Below are positions 9,211-17,851 of a stretch of DNA of 64,000 nucleotides, in pieces. The notes beneath the pieces are model-generated. The model was not told the DNA's origin and searched no databases. It saw only the letters and a program-made list of their open reading frames with translations. Positions within the stretch are counted from its first letter, which is position 1. The number at the start of each line of letters is the position of its first letter. The position numbers and the translations under genes were made by a program. Origin of the DNA: JAVBNA01 sp031551875. Its GTDB lineage: Bacteria; Bacillota; Clostridia; Oscillospirales; Acutalibacteraceae. The DNA lies in NCBI GenBank assembly GCA_031551875.1, contig JAVBNA010000018.1, positions 17,728-81,727 of the forward strand, in the 5' to 3' direction.

Positions 9211-9264
9211 TTTACCGATAAATATATTTTTTTTATTGACAAACGGTAAATCATCTTGTATATT
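9211..9264 (+). promoter_or_regulatory. Promoter of the DUF4173 gene with inverted repeat
   Basis: TTGACA at 9236-9241 and TATATT at 9259-9264 are separated by 17 bases, a near-consensus housekeeping promoter. An inverted pair TTTACCG (9211-9217) and CGGTAAA (9244-9250) brackets and overlaps the promoter; the right arm lies inside the spacer, so it could be an operator, though chance cannot be excluded. Confidence 0.7.
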
Positions 9265-9312
9265 GTCTGTAGACAAGTGCTAATATTTTTGCTGTAAAGG
9301 AGCGATACGACA

Positions 9313-10941
9313 ATGTGCAAGGATGATTTGACACCCCCGAGCGAAACCCCTGAATCCCCGCAGCCCCCCGTTCAGGCCGCGCCGATTCCGCCCCCTGCCG
9401 CTGAGCCCCCTGTCTATGTTTCACCGATCGGCATCGCCTACACCCCAGTCCCCTACACCCCGCCGCAGCCCAGCCCTACAACGCTGGCCTTCCGCGAGGT
9501 TGTTAAGCAGAAAAAAAGTGTGTTGCTGCTGCTTCTGGGTTTTCTGGGTTGCTATTTCTACTGTGAGGTAATGATCCAGGGCTCTATGTCGGGACTGGGC
9601 ATCCCGCTCTACCTAACCGTGTTTTACGCCATTGCGTTCTGGTTTCTTATGGACAAGAAAGATGCTTTTCCAACGATTTCATGGATTCTGCTGATTCCGG
9701 TGGCGTTGCTGAGTTGGAGCTTTGCCTACGTTGACAGCCCGCTCACCAACTTCATCACCACGATGGTGCTGTTTGTGACGATCCCCCTCCAACTGTCGGT
9801 GATGGCGGGAAAAACCAAGCTCTCCTCCCCCGCGGTGATCCGCGACACCTTTATGGCGGTCATGGGAGACCCTATTACGCATATGGGCAGCACCTTTGAG
9901 GCGCTCTCCGCCCGCAAAAGTGACAAAAAAAAGCACAGCGGCTTCTGGCTCGCGGTGGCGGGCATCGTTTGCTCTGTCCCAGTCATCCTAATCTTTTTCG
10001 CCCTGTTCAGCAGCGGCGATGAGGTGTTCCGCACCGCCTTCGAAGGTTTTTTCAGTAGGATCCAGTTTGACGCGACCGATCAGATTGTGAACCTGATTCT
10101 GGCGTTCATTCTGGCGCTGTTTGTCATCCCGGTTTTTTTCTCCCTGCGCGCCGAGAAGCCGAAATCTGAAAAACCGGCTAAGACACGCGGCGCACTGCCA
10201 GCGGTTGTAATCATTTCTTTTTTGTTCGGCATCATTCTCATTCAGGGCTTCTTCGCCGCCATCCAGATTTCCTATCTCTTCCCCGGCGCAAACGGCGGCC
10301 TGCGCATTCCTGCGTCCTCCTCCTACGCCGAATTTGCCCGCTCAGGCTTTGCGCAGATTTCCACGGCGTCCATCTTAACCGCGCTGATCATCGCATTATG
10401 CTTCCTGATGTGTCGAAAAAATGAAAAGGGCGCGCTGCCGTTTGGTGTCAAGCTGTGCCTGACCGTGCTCGCCTGTCTGGACGGGGTGCTGTGCGCTTCG
10501 GCTTACGCGCGGATGTTTTTATATATTGATCAGTGGGGATATAGCGTTCTGCGCGTCAACACCTGCTGGCTGATGGCGCTGACCATGCTTCTGGTGCTGG
10601 GGCTGCTGCTCAAGGTGTGGACGCCCCGCCTCAAGCTGTTTACCTGGACGGCGACCTGTGTGCTCGTGATGACGGTTGCGCTCAACTGCCTCAACACCGA
10701 CCGCCTGGTTGCCCGCCTTAATATTGACCGCTATATTGCCTCCAATTGTACAAGCCAGTTGGACACCGGGTATTTTCTTGACCTATCCCCCGCCGCGCTG
10801 CCCGAATTGAAGCGCCTGCGCGACACACCGGTGAAAGAGCTGGGCGATATAGATCGTACCATGCTGACCGTCGCGATTGAGGGAAAGGAAGACATCATCT
10901 CCAGCCGCACCTTCCGAAACCACGTCTTTTATTTTAACTGA
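9313..10941 (+). CDS. DUF4173 domain-containing multi-pass membrane protein
   Basis: A 542-residue membrane protein. Residues 1-55 are Pro-rich and cytoplasmic-like, followed by about ten or more hydrophobic segments (for example LLLLLGFLGCYFYCEVMI near 68 and PVILIFFALFSSGDEVF near 222). Segments near 340 and 395-420 and the closing D-R-T-M-L-T-V region match the DUF4173 family, whose role is unknown. The last 80 residues, after the final helix, carry a conserved soluble tail with YFLDLSPAALPELKRL. Transcribed alone: its own promoter upstream and a strong terminator immediately after the stop. Confidence 0.8.
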   Translation: MCKDDLTPPSETPESPQPPVQAAPIPPPAAEPPVYVSPIGIAYTPVPYTPPQPSPTTLAFREVVKQKKSVLLLLLGFLGCYFYCEVMIQGSMSGLGIPLYLTVFYAIAFWFLMDKKDAFPTISWILLIPVALLSWSFAYVDSPLTNFITTMVLFVTIPLQLSVMAGKTKLSSPAVIRDTFMAVMGDPITHMGSTFEALSARKSDKKKHSGFWLAVAGIVCSVPVILIFFALFSSGDEVFRTAFEGFFSRIQFDATDQIVNLILAFILALFVIPVFFSLRAEKPKSEKPAKTRGALPAVVIISFLFGIILIQGFFAAIQISYLFPGANGGLRIPASSSYAEFARSGFAQISTASILTALIIALCFLMCRKNEKGALPFGVKLCLTVLACLDGVLCASAYARMFLYIDQWGYSVLRVNTCWLMALTMLLVLGLLLKVWTPRLKLFTWTATCVLVMTVALNCLNTDRLVARLNIDRYIASNCTSQLDTGYFLDLSPAALPELKRLRDTPVKELGDIDRTMLTVAIEGKEDIISSRTFRNHVFYFN

Positions 10942-10948
10942 TTTTTAA

Positions 10949-10978
10949 AAAAAGCCGGACCGTGCTGTCCGGCTTTTT
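10949..10978 (+). terminator. Rho-independent terminator after DUF4173 gene
   Basis: Perfect 12-base inverted repeat AAAAAGCCGGAC / GTCCGGCTTTTT with a six-base loop, ending in a T run, 8 bases past the stop codon. Confidence 0.93.
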
Positions 10979-11043
10979 CCCTTTCACAGAGAAGACGCAC
11001 ACATTCATTTACAAAAAATTCATATCCTTATGCAGTTTGCATA

Positions 11044-11072
11044 TTGTAAAGCGCATTTGGGAGGAATATAAT
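11044..11072 (+). promoter_or_regulatory. Promoter of the V-type ATPase operon
   Basis: TTGTAA (11044-11049), 17-base spacer, then a perfect TATAAT (11067-11072). It lies 130 bases upstream of the first ATPase gene, leaving a leader of roughly 120 nt. Confidence 0.7.
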
Positions 11073-11114
11073 AATCAAAGCAAATTGATTGTTTGTCAAA
11101 AATTCATAAAATCC

Positions 11115-11171
11115 CGGGAGGCTTTGTCCTCCTCTGGGGTGTGTCCGAAAGCGCAATTTTCAGGCACACCC
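11115..11171 (+). promoter_or_regulatory. Structured 5' leader of the V-type ATPase operon
   Basis: Two hairpins can be drawn in the untranslated leader: GGGAGG (11116-11121) with CCTCC (11128-11132), and GGGTGTG (11137-11143) with CACACCC (11165-11171), the latter extended by CC/GG across a bulged T. Neither is followed by a T run, so they are not terminators. No known riboswitch class is recognised. Confidence 0.4.
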
Positions 11172-11201
11172 TATCATTACGCCTTTTGGAGGTAACTTTT
11201 T

Positions 11202-11513
11202 ATGCAGGATATGATCAATCGTATCGTGGAGATGGACCAGAAGGCCCAGGAGATCACGACCGAGGCGCAAACCGCCCGTATGCAGGCCGAAGCAGACGTC
11301 AAGGCTCGCCGCAGTGCAATCCGCGAGGAGCTGCTCAGCCGTGCGCGCGCCCGCCTCAAAATCAACGAGGAAACCGAACGCGAGCTTGCCGAGCAGGGCT
11401 GGCAAAAGGTCAAGACCCGGCACGAGGAGATCGCATCCAGGCTGGACGCTGACTACCGGAAAAACGGCGAAGGCTGGGTCTCGGAAATCGTAAATCGCGT
11501 GCTGGGAGTGTGA
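11202..11513 (+). CDS. V-type ATPase peripheral stalk subunit G/H
   Basis: A 103-residue, almost entirely helical, charged protein (many A-E-A-x-x-R heptads between about 10 and 85), the form of the G/H stalk subunit that pairs with subunit E in V/A-type ATPases. Identification rests on position and coiled-coil character: first gene of the ATPase operon, 4 bases ahead of subunit C. The weakly conserved primary sequence is normal for this subunit. GGAGG ribosome site 8 bases upstream of the ATG. Confidence 0.75.
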   Translation: MQDMINRIVEMDQKAQEITTEAQTARMQAEADVKARRSAIREELLSRARARLKINEETERELAEQGWQKVKTRHEEIASRLDADYRKNGEGWVSEIVNRVLGV

Positions 11514-11517
11514 CGCC

Positions 11518-12570
11518 ATGCTGACCTCCATGTCCTCCAAGGTCATTCTGGCCAAGGCGATGACCATGTTCGGCCGCCGCCTGACCGGGCAGGGGTATAC
11601 AGACCTGCTGAACTGCCGCACGGTCACTGAGGTGGCCATGGTTCTTAAAAAAGAAACGATCTATGCCAAGGCATTGACCGGCATGAACGAATCCACCGTG
11701 CACCGCGGCCAGCTGGAAGCGCTTCTGCGCGCCAACCTGCTCAACGACTTCGCCGCACTGTGCCGGTATGAGCTCTCGGTGGGTTCGCACTTTTCCGACT
11801 ACCTGATCCGGCGCGGGGAGATTGGCCAGCTCCTATCCTGCCTGCGTCTGCTGAGTGTCGGCCGCAGCGAGGAATATCTGCTCTCCCTGCCGGTTTTCTT
11901 CAACGCCCACACCGAGCTGAACCTCTTTGCGCTTGCCAAGGTGAAAACCTTTCAGGAGTTTCTGGACGCGCTGGGCGGCTCAAAATACCGCGCTATCATC
12001 GAACGGTGCCGCCCCGATGAGATCATGCCGGTTGATTTTACCCTGATCGAGAATGCGCTCTACCTCTATCTCTATCAGGGTGTATTCGAGATCATCCGGA
12101 AGTTCGCCCACGGCCTCGAAAAGGAAGAGCTTCTGGCTCTGTTCGGAAGCAAGGTTGACCTGCTCAACATGCTTCGCATCGACCGGCTCAAGCGCTATTT
12201 CCGCTTTTCCCCCGATATCATCCGCTCGATGGTTTTCCCCTTCCACTATAAGATCCCGCCCAGAGTGCTCAACGACATGATCGAAGCGCCCGACGCGGAC
12301 AGCGCGTTCGACCTGTTCAGTGCGACCGGTTACCGGAAGCTTCTTGAAAAGCACGAGTTTCAGAACCATGACGACTTCGCCGACCGGTGCATGTATGACA
12401 TCTGTCAAAAACAGATGTACTTCTCTACCCACGCTTCGGTGGTCATGCTCTCCTATATTTTCCTTTCGGAAATCGAACTGGAAAACATCATAAAAATCAT
12501 TGAAGGTATCCGATACGGCCTGCCCCAGAAGGAAATCGCCGAAATGCTCATCGGGTATGATCAGAAATAG
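11518..12570 (+). CDS. ntpC: V-type ATPase subunit C (d-type, AC39 family)
   Basis: A 350-residue all-helical AC39/subunit C protein that sits on the proteolipid ring and couples it to the central shaft. Typical segments are FGRRLTGQGYTDLLNC near the N-terminus and ENIIKIIEGIRYGLPQKEI at the C-terminus. It starts 4 bases after subunit G/H. In many other ntp operons subunit C lies between E and F; here it precedes I, a clostridial order variant. Confidence 0.9.
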   Translation: MLTSMSSKVILAKAMTMFGRRLTGQGYTDLLNCRTVTEVAMVLKKETIYAKALTGMNESTVHRGQLEALLRANLLNDFAALCRYELSVGSHFSDYLIRRGEIGQLLSCLRLLSVGRSEEYLLSLPVFFNAHTELNLFALAKVKTFQEFLDALGGSKYRAIIERCRPDEIMPVDFTLIENALYLYLYQGVFEIIRKFAHGLEKEELLALFGSKVDLLNMLRIDRLKRYFRFSPDIIRSMVFPFHYKIPPRVLNDMIEAPDADSAFDLFSATGYRKLLEKHEFQNHDDFADRCMYDICQKQMYFSTHASVVMLSYIFLSEIELENIIKIIEGIRYGLPQKEIAEMLIGYDQK

Positions 12571-12586
12571 GAAGGAGTGATTCTTT

Positions 12587-14530
12587 TTGGCTGTTGAAAA
12601 AATGAAGCTGATCACCGTGATCGGCAAGCTGTCTGAACTGGACGCGGTAATTGAGCTTTGCGGTCAGACCAAATCCTTCCAGCCGGATAACGCCCTTTCG
12701 TTTTTCTCGGACACCCGCGGTTTTGTCCTGATGAACGAAACCAACCCCTATTCAGGGCCGCTTCAGAAAATGAAGGATACGGCGGCGCTGGCCGGAAAAA
12801 AATTACAGATTGTCAAGGACAAAGAGGTAAAACAGACTGACGAACAGGTTCAGTCCTATGTAAACGGACTGGTGGAATCGGTCGGCGTGTTGCAGGGCAG
12901 GCGTCTGGAATGCATCCAGGCCATTGACGGGGATCGCCGGGCGCTCGAACAGATCCAGCACTTCCTTGGCCTCGACATCAACCTAGACGACGTGTTCTCC
13001 TGCCAGTACATCAAGGTGCGGTTTGGGCGGCTGCCCAAGGACAGCTATGACAAGCTGGCCGCCTACACGAACAATCCCTACATCTTATTTTTCCCAAGTT
13101 CCAATGACGCAACCTCCTATTGGGGCGTCTACTTCTCGCCCATTGAAAAGGTGACCGAGGTCGACCGGATTTTCTCAAGCCTTTACTTTGAGAGGCTGCG
13201 TCTGCCCGATTTCGTCGGCACGCCCGAACACGCCGCCGAAAGCTTCCAGGAAAGCCTCACAAAACATGAGGCCGAGCTGTCCGAGCTGGATAAGCAGTTT
13301 GACGAACTGTGGAAGCGCGAGGAAAAGTCGATTCTGTGCGCTTACTCCTACCTCAAAAAGCACGCCGCCTACTTTGATATCCGGCGGTATGCCGCCAAAT
13401 ACAATGACAACTTCATCGTTGCGGGCTGGATTCCGGCGCGCGCCGAGAAGAAAATCACCAAAGGGCTGGATACACTGTCCTCGGTCGAATATTCCACCGA
13501 TCCGGCGGAGGCCGAGCCCAAGCATGCCCCCCCCGTAAAGTTGCGCAACACCCGCCTGTTCCGTCCTTTTGAGTTTTTTGTCGACATGTACGGGCTGCCC
13601 TCCTACAACGAGATGGATCCCACCGTCTTTGTGGGCATCACCTACATTATGTTGTTCGGCATTATGTTCGGCGATCTGGGGCAGGGACTTGTGCTGTCGC
13701 TGGTCGGCTATTTCATGTGGAAGCTCAAGGACATGATGCTTGGACGGATCCTGATCCGCTGCGGCATCTGCTCGGCGGTGTTCGGCATCCTGTACGGTTC
13801 CGTGTTCGGCGCGGAGCATCTGCTTGACCCGCTCTATGAGTCGCTCGGCATCCATTTCCTGCCGCTGCACGCACTGGAATCGGGTGACAACATCATGCTG
13901 ATCATCCTGTCCGCCGTCGCCATCGGCGTGGGCTTGGTCATCGTTTCCATCCTGATCAACATATTCTGCTCTCTGCGGCAGAAGCGCTGGGAGCAGGGAC
14001 TGTTCGGCCCCAGCGGGCTAGCGGGGCTGCTTTTCTATGGCGGCATCGTCGCCTTTGTCGTGGCAAAAATGGGTCTTGGCATTGAGATTCCCGGTATGGT
14101 CACGCTGCTCGGCCTCATTTTCCTGATCATTCTGCCGCTGCTTGCCATGTTTTTCCGCGAGCCGCTTGCGGAGCTTTGTGAAGGTAAAAAGAACTGGTTC
14201 CCCGAAAAGCTCGGAGAATACTGCATGCAGAACTTCTTTGAGGTGTTTGAATTCCTGCTCAGTTATATGACTAACACCATGTCCTTCCTGCGCGTGGGCG
14301 CGTTCGTGCTGGTACATGCCGGCATGATGCTGATGGTCAACATTTTGTCGGGCTCGGAAATGGGCGTTGGCTTCATCCTCGTACAGGTGCTCGGCAATCT
14401 TCTCGTCATGTGCATGGAGGGGCTGCTTGTGGGCATCCAGGTGCTCAGACTTGAGTTCTACGAGATGTTCAGCCGCTTCTTTGAGGGCGCCGGACGTCCC
14501 TTTGAGCCGGTCAACGCGGAGGCCGAATAA
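12587..14530 (+). CDS. ntpI: V-type ATPase subunit I (a-subunit)
   Basis: A 647-residue membrane stator that carries the ion half-channels. The N-terminal ~330 residues are cytoplasmic; the C-terminal half has about seven or eight transmembrane helices (for example FVGITYIMLFGIMFGDLGQG near 347 and SFLRVGAFVLVHAGMMLM near 566, where the conserved Arg faces the proteolipid ring). The start is a TTG at 12587 with a well-spaced GGAG, 16 bases after subunit C. Confidence 0.95.
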   Translation: MAVEKMKLITVIGKLSELDAVIELCGQTKSFQPDNALSFFSDTRGFVLMNETNPYSGPLQKMKDTAALAGKKLQIVKDKEVKQTDEQVQSYVNGLVESVGVLQGRRLECIQAIDGDRRALEQIQHFLGLDINLDDVFSCQYIKVRFGRLPKDSYDKLAAYTNNPYILFFPSSNDATSYWGVYFSPIEKVTEVDRIFSSLYFERLRLPDFVGTPEHAAESFQESLTKHEAELSELDKQFDELWKREEKSILCAYSYLKKHAAYFDIRRYAAKYNDNFIVAGWIPARAEKKITKGLDTLSSVEYSTDPAEAEPKHAPPVKLRNTRLFRPFEFFVDMYGLPSYNEMDPTVFVGITYIMLFGIMFGDLGQGLVLSLVGYFMWKLKDMMLGRILIRCGICSAVFGILYGSVFGAEHLLDPLYESLGIHFLPLHALESGDNIMLIILSAVAIGVGLVIVSILINIFCSLRQKRWEQGLFGPSGLAGLLFYGGIVAFVVAKMGLGIEIPGMVTLLGLIFLIILPLLAMFFREPLAELCEGKKNWFPEKLGEYCMQNFFEVFEFLLSYMTNTMSFLRVGAFVLVHAGMMLMVNILSGSEMGVGFILVQVLGNLLVMCMEGLLVGIQVLRLEFYEMFSRFFEGAGRPFEPVNAEAE

Positions 14531-14597
14531 CCGGACAATTCTGATGCGCCGCATCATATGAATAAAAATTAAAAGTATATTTAGGAGGTAAACAATT

Positions 14598-15059
14598 ATG
14601 ATCGCTTTTTACATTCTGATGCCTGTGGCCCTGCTTCTGGTTTCGATGGTGCTGTGCACCGTCGCCGTCAAACGCGGCAAGTCGCCCAAGAAGGCGCTGT
14701 CCGCCCATCTGATCTCCTTTGTGATGATTCTCGCGTTGACCATCGCCCTGCCACTGTCTGCGTCGGCCGCTTCTCCTGAAACGGGTGAAGCCCCGACGAC
14801 CACCGCCGCTGAAACAACCGCGCCCGTTGCCGACGCCGCCGCGTCGAGCATGGGGCTTGGTATGCTGGCCGCCGCGCTGGTTACCGGCCTGTCGGGCATC
14901 GGCGGCGGTATTGCCGTAGCCGCGGCCGCTCCGGCTGCCATCGGCGCAACCTCCGAGGATCCCAAGAACTTCGGTAAATCCCTGATCTTCGTCGCGCTGG
15001 GCGAAGGTATCGCGCTGTACGGCCTTCTGATTTCTATCCTGATTTACAGTAAATACTAA
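14598..15059 (+). CDS. ntpK: V-type ATPase proteolipid subunit K with N-terminal extension
   Basis: A 153-residue rotor-ring subunit. The C-terminal ~72 residues form one hairpin: GLGMLAAALVTGLSGIGGG (helix 1) and IFVALGEGIALYGLLISIL (helix 2, with the single ion-binding Glu). The first ~85 residues are unusual: a hydrophobic helix, a basic loop (KRGKSPKKA), a second hydrophobic helix ending LPLSASA with a signal-peptidase-like A-x-A, then a Thr/Ala/Glu-rich linker. Canonical NtpK has four helices in two similar hairpins; here the first is replaced by an export-like segment. The residue after the Glu is Gly, unlike the Thr/Ser of sodium-binding rings, hinting at protons. AGGAGG ribosome site. 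Confidence 0.88.
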   Translation: MIAFYILMPVALLLVSMVLCTVAVKRGKSPKKALSAHLISFVMILALTIALPLSASAASPETGEAPTTTAAETTAPVADAAASSMGLGMLAAALVTGLSGIGGGIAVAAAAPAAIGATSEDPKNFGKSLIFVALGEGIALYGLLISILIYSKY

Positions 15060-15079
15060 GCTGAGGCAGGTGTAAACCC

Positions 15080-15388
15080 ATGCGTTTTCATTTAATCAGT
15101 GACAACGTGGACACGATGGTGGGCATGCGTCTGGCCGGGATCGGCGGTGACCTCGTACACGAGGAGCCCGAGGTGCAGGCTGCGTTACGCAAGGCGGTGG
15201 ATGATCCCGAGGTGGCGGTCATCCTGATGACCGAGCAGCTTGTCAAGCTGTGCCCCGACCTGGTCTATGACCTGAAGCTCAACCGCCGGCGTCCGCTCAT
15301 CGTGGAAATCCCCGACCGGCACGGCGGCGGCCGCACCAAAGACGCGATCAGCCGCTATGTCCGCGAGTCCATCGGACTGCGGATTTAA
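15080..15388 (+). CDS. ntpF: V-type ATPase subunit F
   Basis: A 102-residue Rossmann-like subunit F of the central shaft, which together with D links the A3B3 head to the ring. Characteristic stretches are GMRLAGIGGDLVH near 15-27, VAVILMTEQLVKLCPDLV in the middle, and PLIVEIPDRHG near 75. Located 20 bases after subunit K, in the usual operon context. Confidence 0.92.
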   Translation: MRFHLISDNVDTMVGMRLAGIGGDLVHEEPEVQAALRKAVDDPEVAVILMTEQLVKLCPDLVYDLKLNRRRPLIVEIPDRHGGGRTKDAISRYVRESIGLRI

Positions 15389-15419
15389 GGCTCCCTTTTA
15401 AGCACAGTGAGGTGAAAGT

Positions 15420-16016
15420 ATGGCGACAACCGATGAAAAAGTCAGTAAATTTCTGTCCGCAATTACGCACTACGCGGAGGAGCAGCGCCATTCCATATTA
15501 GACGAGGTTGAGGCCTTCAAAAAGAAGGAACTTGACAAAGCGGAGGCGGAGGTGCTGCGCGGCGCCTACCAGCTCATCCAAAAGGAAACCGCCGAAATGC
15601 GGGGTAGCATCAGCCGCGAGATGTCCGAGCGTGAAATGGAAAGCCGCCGCGCCCTTCTTGCCAAGCGCCAGGCCATCACCGACGAGGTGTTCCGGAAGGC
15701 CGAACTCGAGCTGCTCTCTTTTGCCCAAAGTGACAAGTACCCCGCCTATTTGGAGGCGGCGGCCAAAGAGATCGCCGGCTCGCTCACCTCTGAGCGCACG
15801 GTGCTCTATCTCAAGCCGGACGATATGTCTCAAAAAGAGCTTGTGACCAAGGAGTTCGGTCGTCCGTGCACCGTGGAAGCCGACGCTTCCATCCGCATCG
15901 GCGGGCTTAAGGGCGCCGACCCGGACAAAAACCTCATCGCGGACAATTCCCTCGATGAAAAGCTGCGCGACCAGCATGAATGGTTTGCCGCGCATTCCGG
16001 CCTGAAGGTCGTATAA
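15420..16016 (+). CDS. ntpE: V-type ATPase subunit E
   Basis: A 198-residue peripheral stalk subunit: a long charged helix from about 5 to 110 followed by a small alpha/beta domain (LTSERTVLYLKPDDM near 122, IRIGGLKGADPDKNLIADNSL near 160). It pairs with the small helical subunit encoded first in the operon. GAGGTG ribosome site; starts 31 bases after F. Confidence 0.9.
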   Translation: MATTDEKVSKFLSAITHYAEEQRHSILDEVEAFKKKELDKAEAEVLRGAYQLIQKETAEMRGSISREMSEREMESRRALLAKRQAITDEVFRKAELELLSFAQSDKYPAYLEAAAKEIAGSLTSERTVLYLKPDDMSQKELVTKEFGRPCTVEADASIRIGGLKGADPDKNLIADNSLDEKLRDQHEWFAAHSGLKVV

Positions 16017-16046
16017 CGGTCCGAGATGAAGGAGATGACAGTTGCG

Positions 16047-17813
16047 ATGGAAAAGAAAAACGTAGTCTACGGCATCAACGGGCCGGTTGTCACCGTACGC
16101 GGGGCGAAGGAGTTCTCCATGATGGAGATGGTCTATGTCGGCAGTTCCCGCCTTGTGGGTGAGGTAATCGGCATGACCGACAAGGAAACCACCATACAGG
16201 TCTATGAGGAGACCACCGGCATGTTCCCCGGCGAACCGGTCGAGGGCACGGGCAGCCTGATGAATGTAACTTTAGGCCCCGGCATCCTCGACAACATCTT
16301 CGACGGCATTGAACGCCCCCTCAAGGCGATTGAAGCGCTCAGCGGCGCTTTCATCGGGCGCGGCGTCAATATCCCGTCGCTCGACGAAACAAAAAAATGG
16401 GACGTCACCCTGACTGTCAAGCCGGGTGATACGCTGAAGGGCGGCGACATCTATGCTGAATGCGACGAAACCGCCATCATTCGCCATAAAATCATGATCC
16501 CGCCGACCCTCTCCGGCAAAATCACCGAGGTGAAGCCGAACGGTTCTTATATGCTTAACGACGTTATTGCGGTTTTGGAGGATGAGCACGGCAATCGTCA
16601 CAATCTGACGCTGTGCCAGAAATGGCCCATCCGCCGCCCGCGCCCCGTATCCGAGCGCCTGCCCGCCTCTGTGCCGCTCATCACCGGACAGCGCGTGATC
16701 GACACCCTCTTCCCCGTCTCCAAGGGCGGAACCGCCGCGATTCCGGGCGGCTTCGGCACGGGCAAAACCATGACCCAGCATCAGCTGGCCAAATGGTGCG
16801 ACTCGGACATCATTGTCTACATTGGCTGCGGCGAGCGCGGCAACGAGATGTCCCAGGTGCTTGAGGAGTTCAGTGAGCTGGTCGACCCAAAGTCAGGACG
16901 TCCTATGACCGACCGCACCGTGCTGATTGCAAACACCTCCAATATGCCGGTGGCGGCGCGCGAGGCGTCCATCTACACCGGCATCACGCTTGCGGAATAT
17001 TACCGCGACATGGGCTACCACGTTGCGATCATGGCCGACTCCACCTCTCGCTGGGCGGAAGCCCTGCGCGAGATCTCCGGCCGTCTGGAGGAAATGCCCG
17101 CGGAGGAGGGCTTCCCCGCTTACCTGCCCTCCCGCCTGTCAGAATTTTATGAGCGTGCGGGCATGGTCAAAACACTGGGCCAGTCGGAGGGCTCGGTCAC
17201 CATCATTGGCGCAGTCTCGCCGCAGGGCTCCGACTTTTCCGAGCCGGTCACCCAAAACACCAAGCGCTTCACCCGATGCTTCTGGGCGCTGGACAAGGCG
17301 CTGGCTTACGCCCGTCACTATCCCGCCATTAACTGGATGACCAGTTACAGCGAATATTTCACCGATCTGGACAAATGGTATACACAGACGCTGGGCGAGG
17401 AGTTCATTGACGCCCGCCGCCAGATTGTCGGCATCCTTCATGAAGAGAACAACCTGATGGAGATCGTCAAGCTGATCGGCGCCGACGTGCTGCCCGACGA
17501 CCAGAAGCTGGTCATCGAGATTGCCCGTCTGATCCGCGTGGGCTTCCTCCAGCAGAATGCCTTCCACGCCGAGGACACCTTTGTGCCGCTTGAGAAGCAG
17601 CTTAAAATGATGCAGACCATTCTCTTCCTGTACACGAGGGCCAAGACGGTGGTCGCCGCCGCCATTCCCCTTTCTAAAATCTCCGACCTGGGCTGGTTTG
17701 ACAAGCTGGTCAAAATGAAGTACGACATCCCCAACAATAAGCTTTCCATGTTCGACGATTACATGAAAGCGATTGACGCCGATGTTTCGGGCATTTATTC
17801 CTCCGCGTCCTAA
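16047..17813 (+). CDS. ntpA: V-type ATPase catalytic subunit A
   Basis: A 588-residue catalytic subunit. The phosphate-binding loop PGGFGTGKTMTQH (Lys near 240) is intact, with IGCGERGNEMSQVLEEF, MADSTSRWAEALREISGRL and PSRLSEFYERAG following in family order. The upstream ATG at 16026 has no ribosome site; AAGGAG lies 12 bases before the ATG at 16047, which also gives the conserved VVYGINGPVVTV start. Preceded by E and followed after 38 bases by B. Confidence 0.96.
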   Translation: MEKKNVVYGINGPVVTVRGAKEFSMMEMVYVGSSRLVGEVIGMTDKETTIQVYEETTGMFPGEPVEGTGSLMNVTLGPGILDNIFDGIERPLKAIEALSGAFIGRGVNIPSLDETKKWDVTLTVKPGDTLKGGDIYAECDETAIIRHKIMIPPTLSGKITEVKPNGSYMLNDVIAVLEDEHGNRHNLTLCQKWPIRRPRPVSERLPASVPLITGQRVIDTLFPVSKGGTAAIPGGFGTGKTMTQHQLAKWCDSDIIVYIGCGERGNEMSQVLEEFSELVDPKSGRPMTDRTVLIANTSNMPVAAREASIYTGITLAEYYRDMGYHVAIMADSTSRWAEALREISGRLEEMPAEEGFPAYLPSRLSEFYERAGMVKTLGQSEGSVTIIGAVSPQGSDFSEPVTQNTKRFTRCFWALDKALAYARHYPAINWMTSYSEYFTDLDKWYTQTLGEEFIDARRQIVGILHEENNLMEIVKLIGADVLPDDQKLVIEIARLIRVGFLQQNAFHAEDTFVPLEKQLKMMQTILFLYTRAKTVVAAAIPLSKISDLGWFDKLVKMKYDIPNNKLSMFDDYMKAIDADVSGIYSSAS

Positions 17814-17851
17814 ACGCCCTGAAACGCATATGAGAAAGGACTGAACAGTAT

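Noticed and set aside
11093..11452. A 119-codon frame overlapping the first V-ATPase gene
   Set aside because: Starts in the leader hairpins and runs out of frame through the stalk subunit; the in-operon frame with GGAGG and coiled-coil pattern is the real gene.
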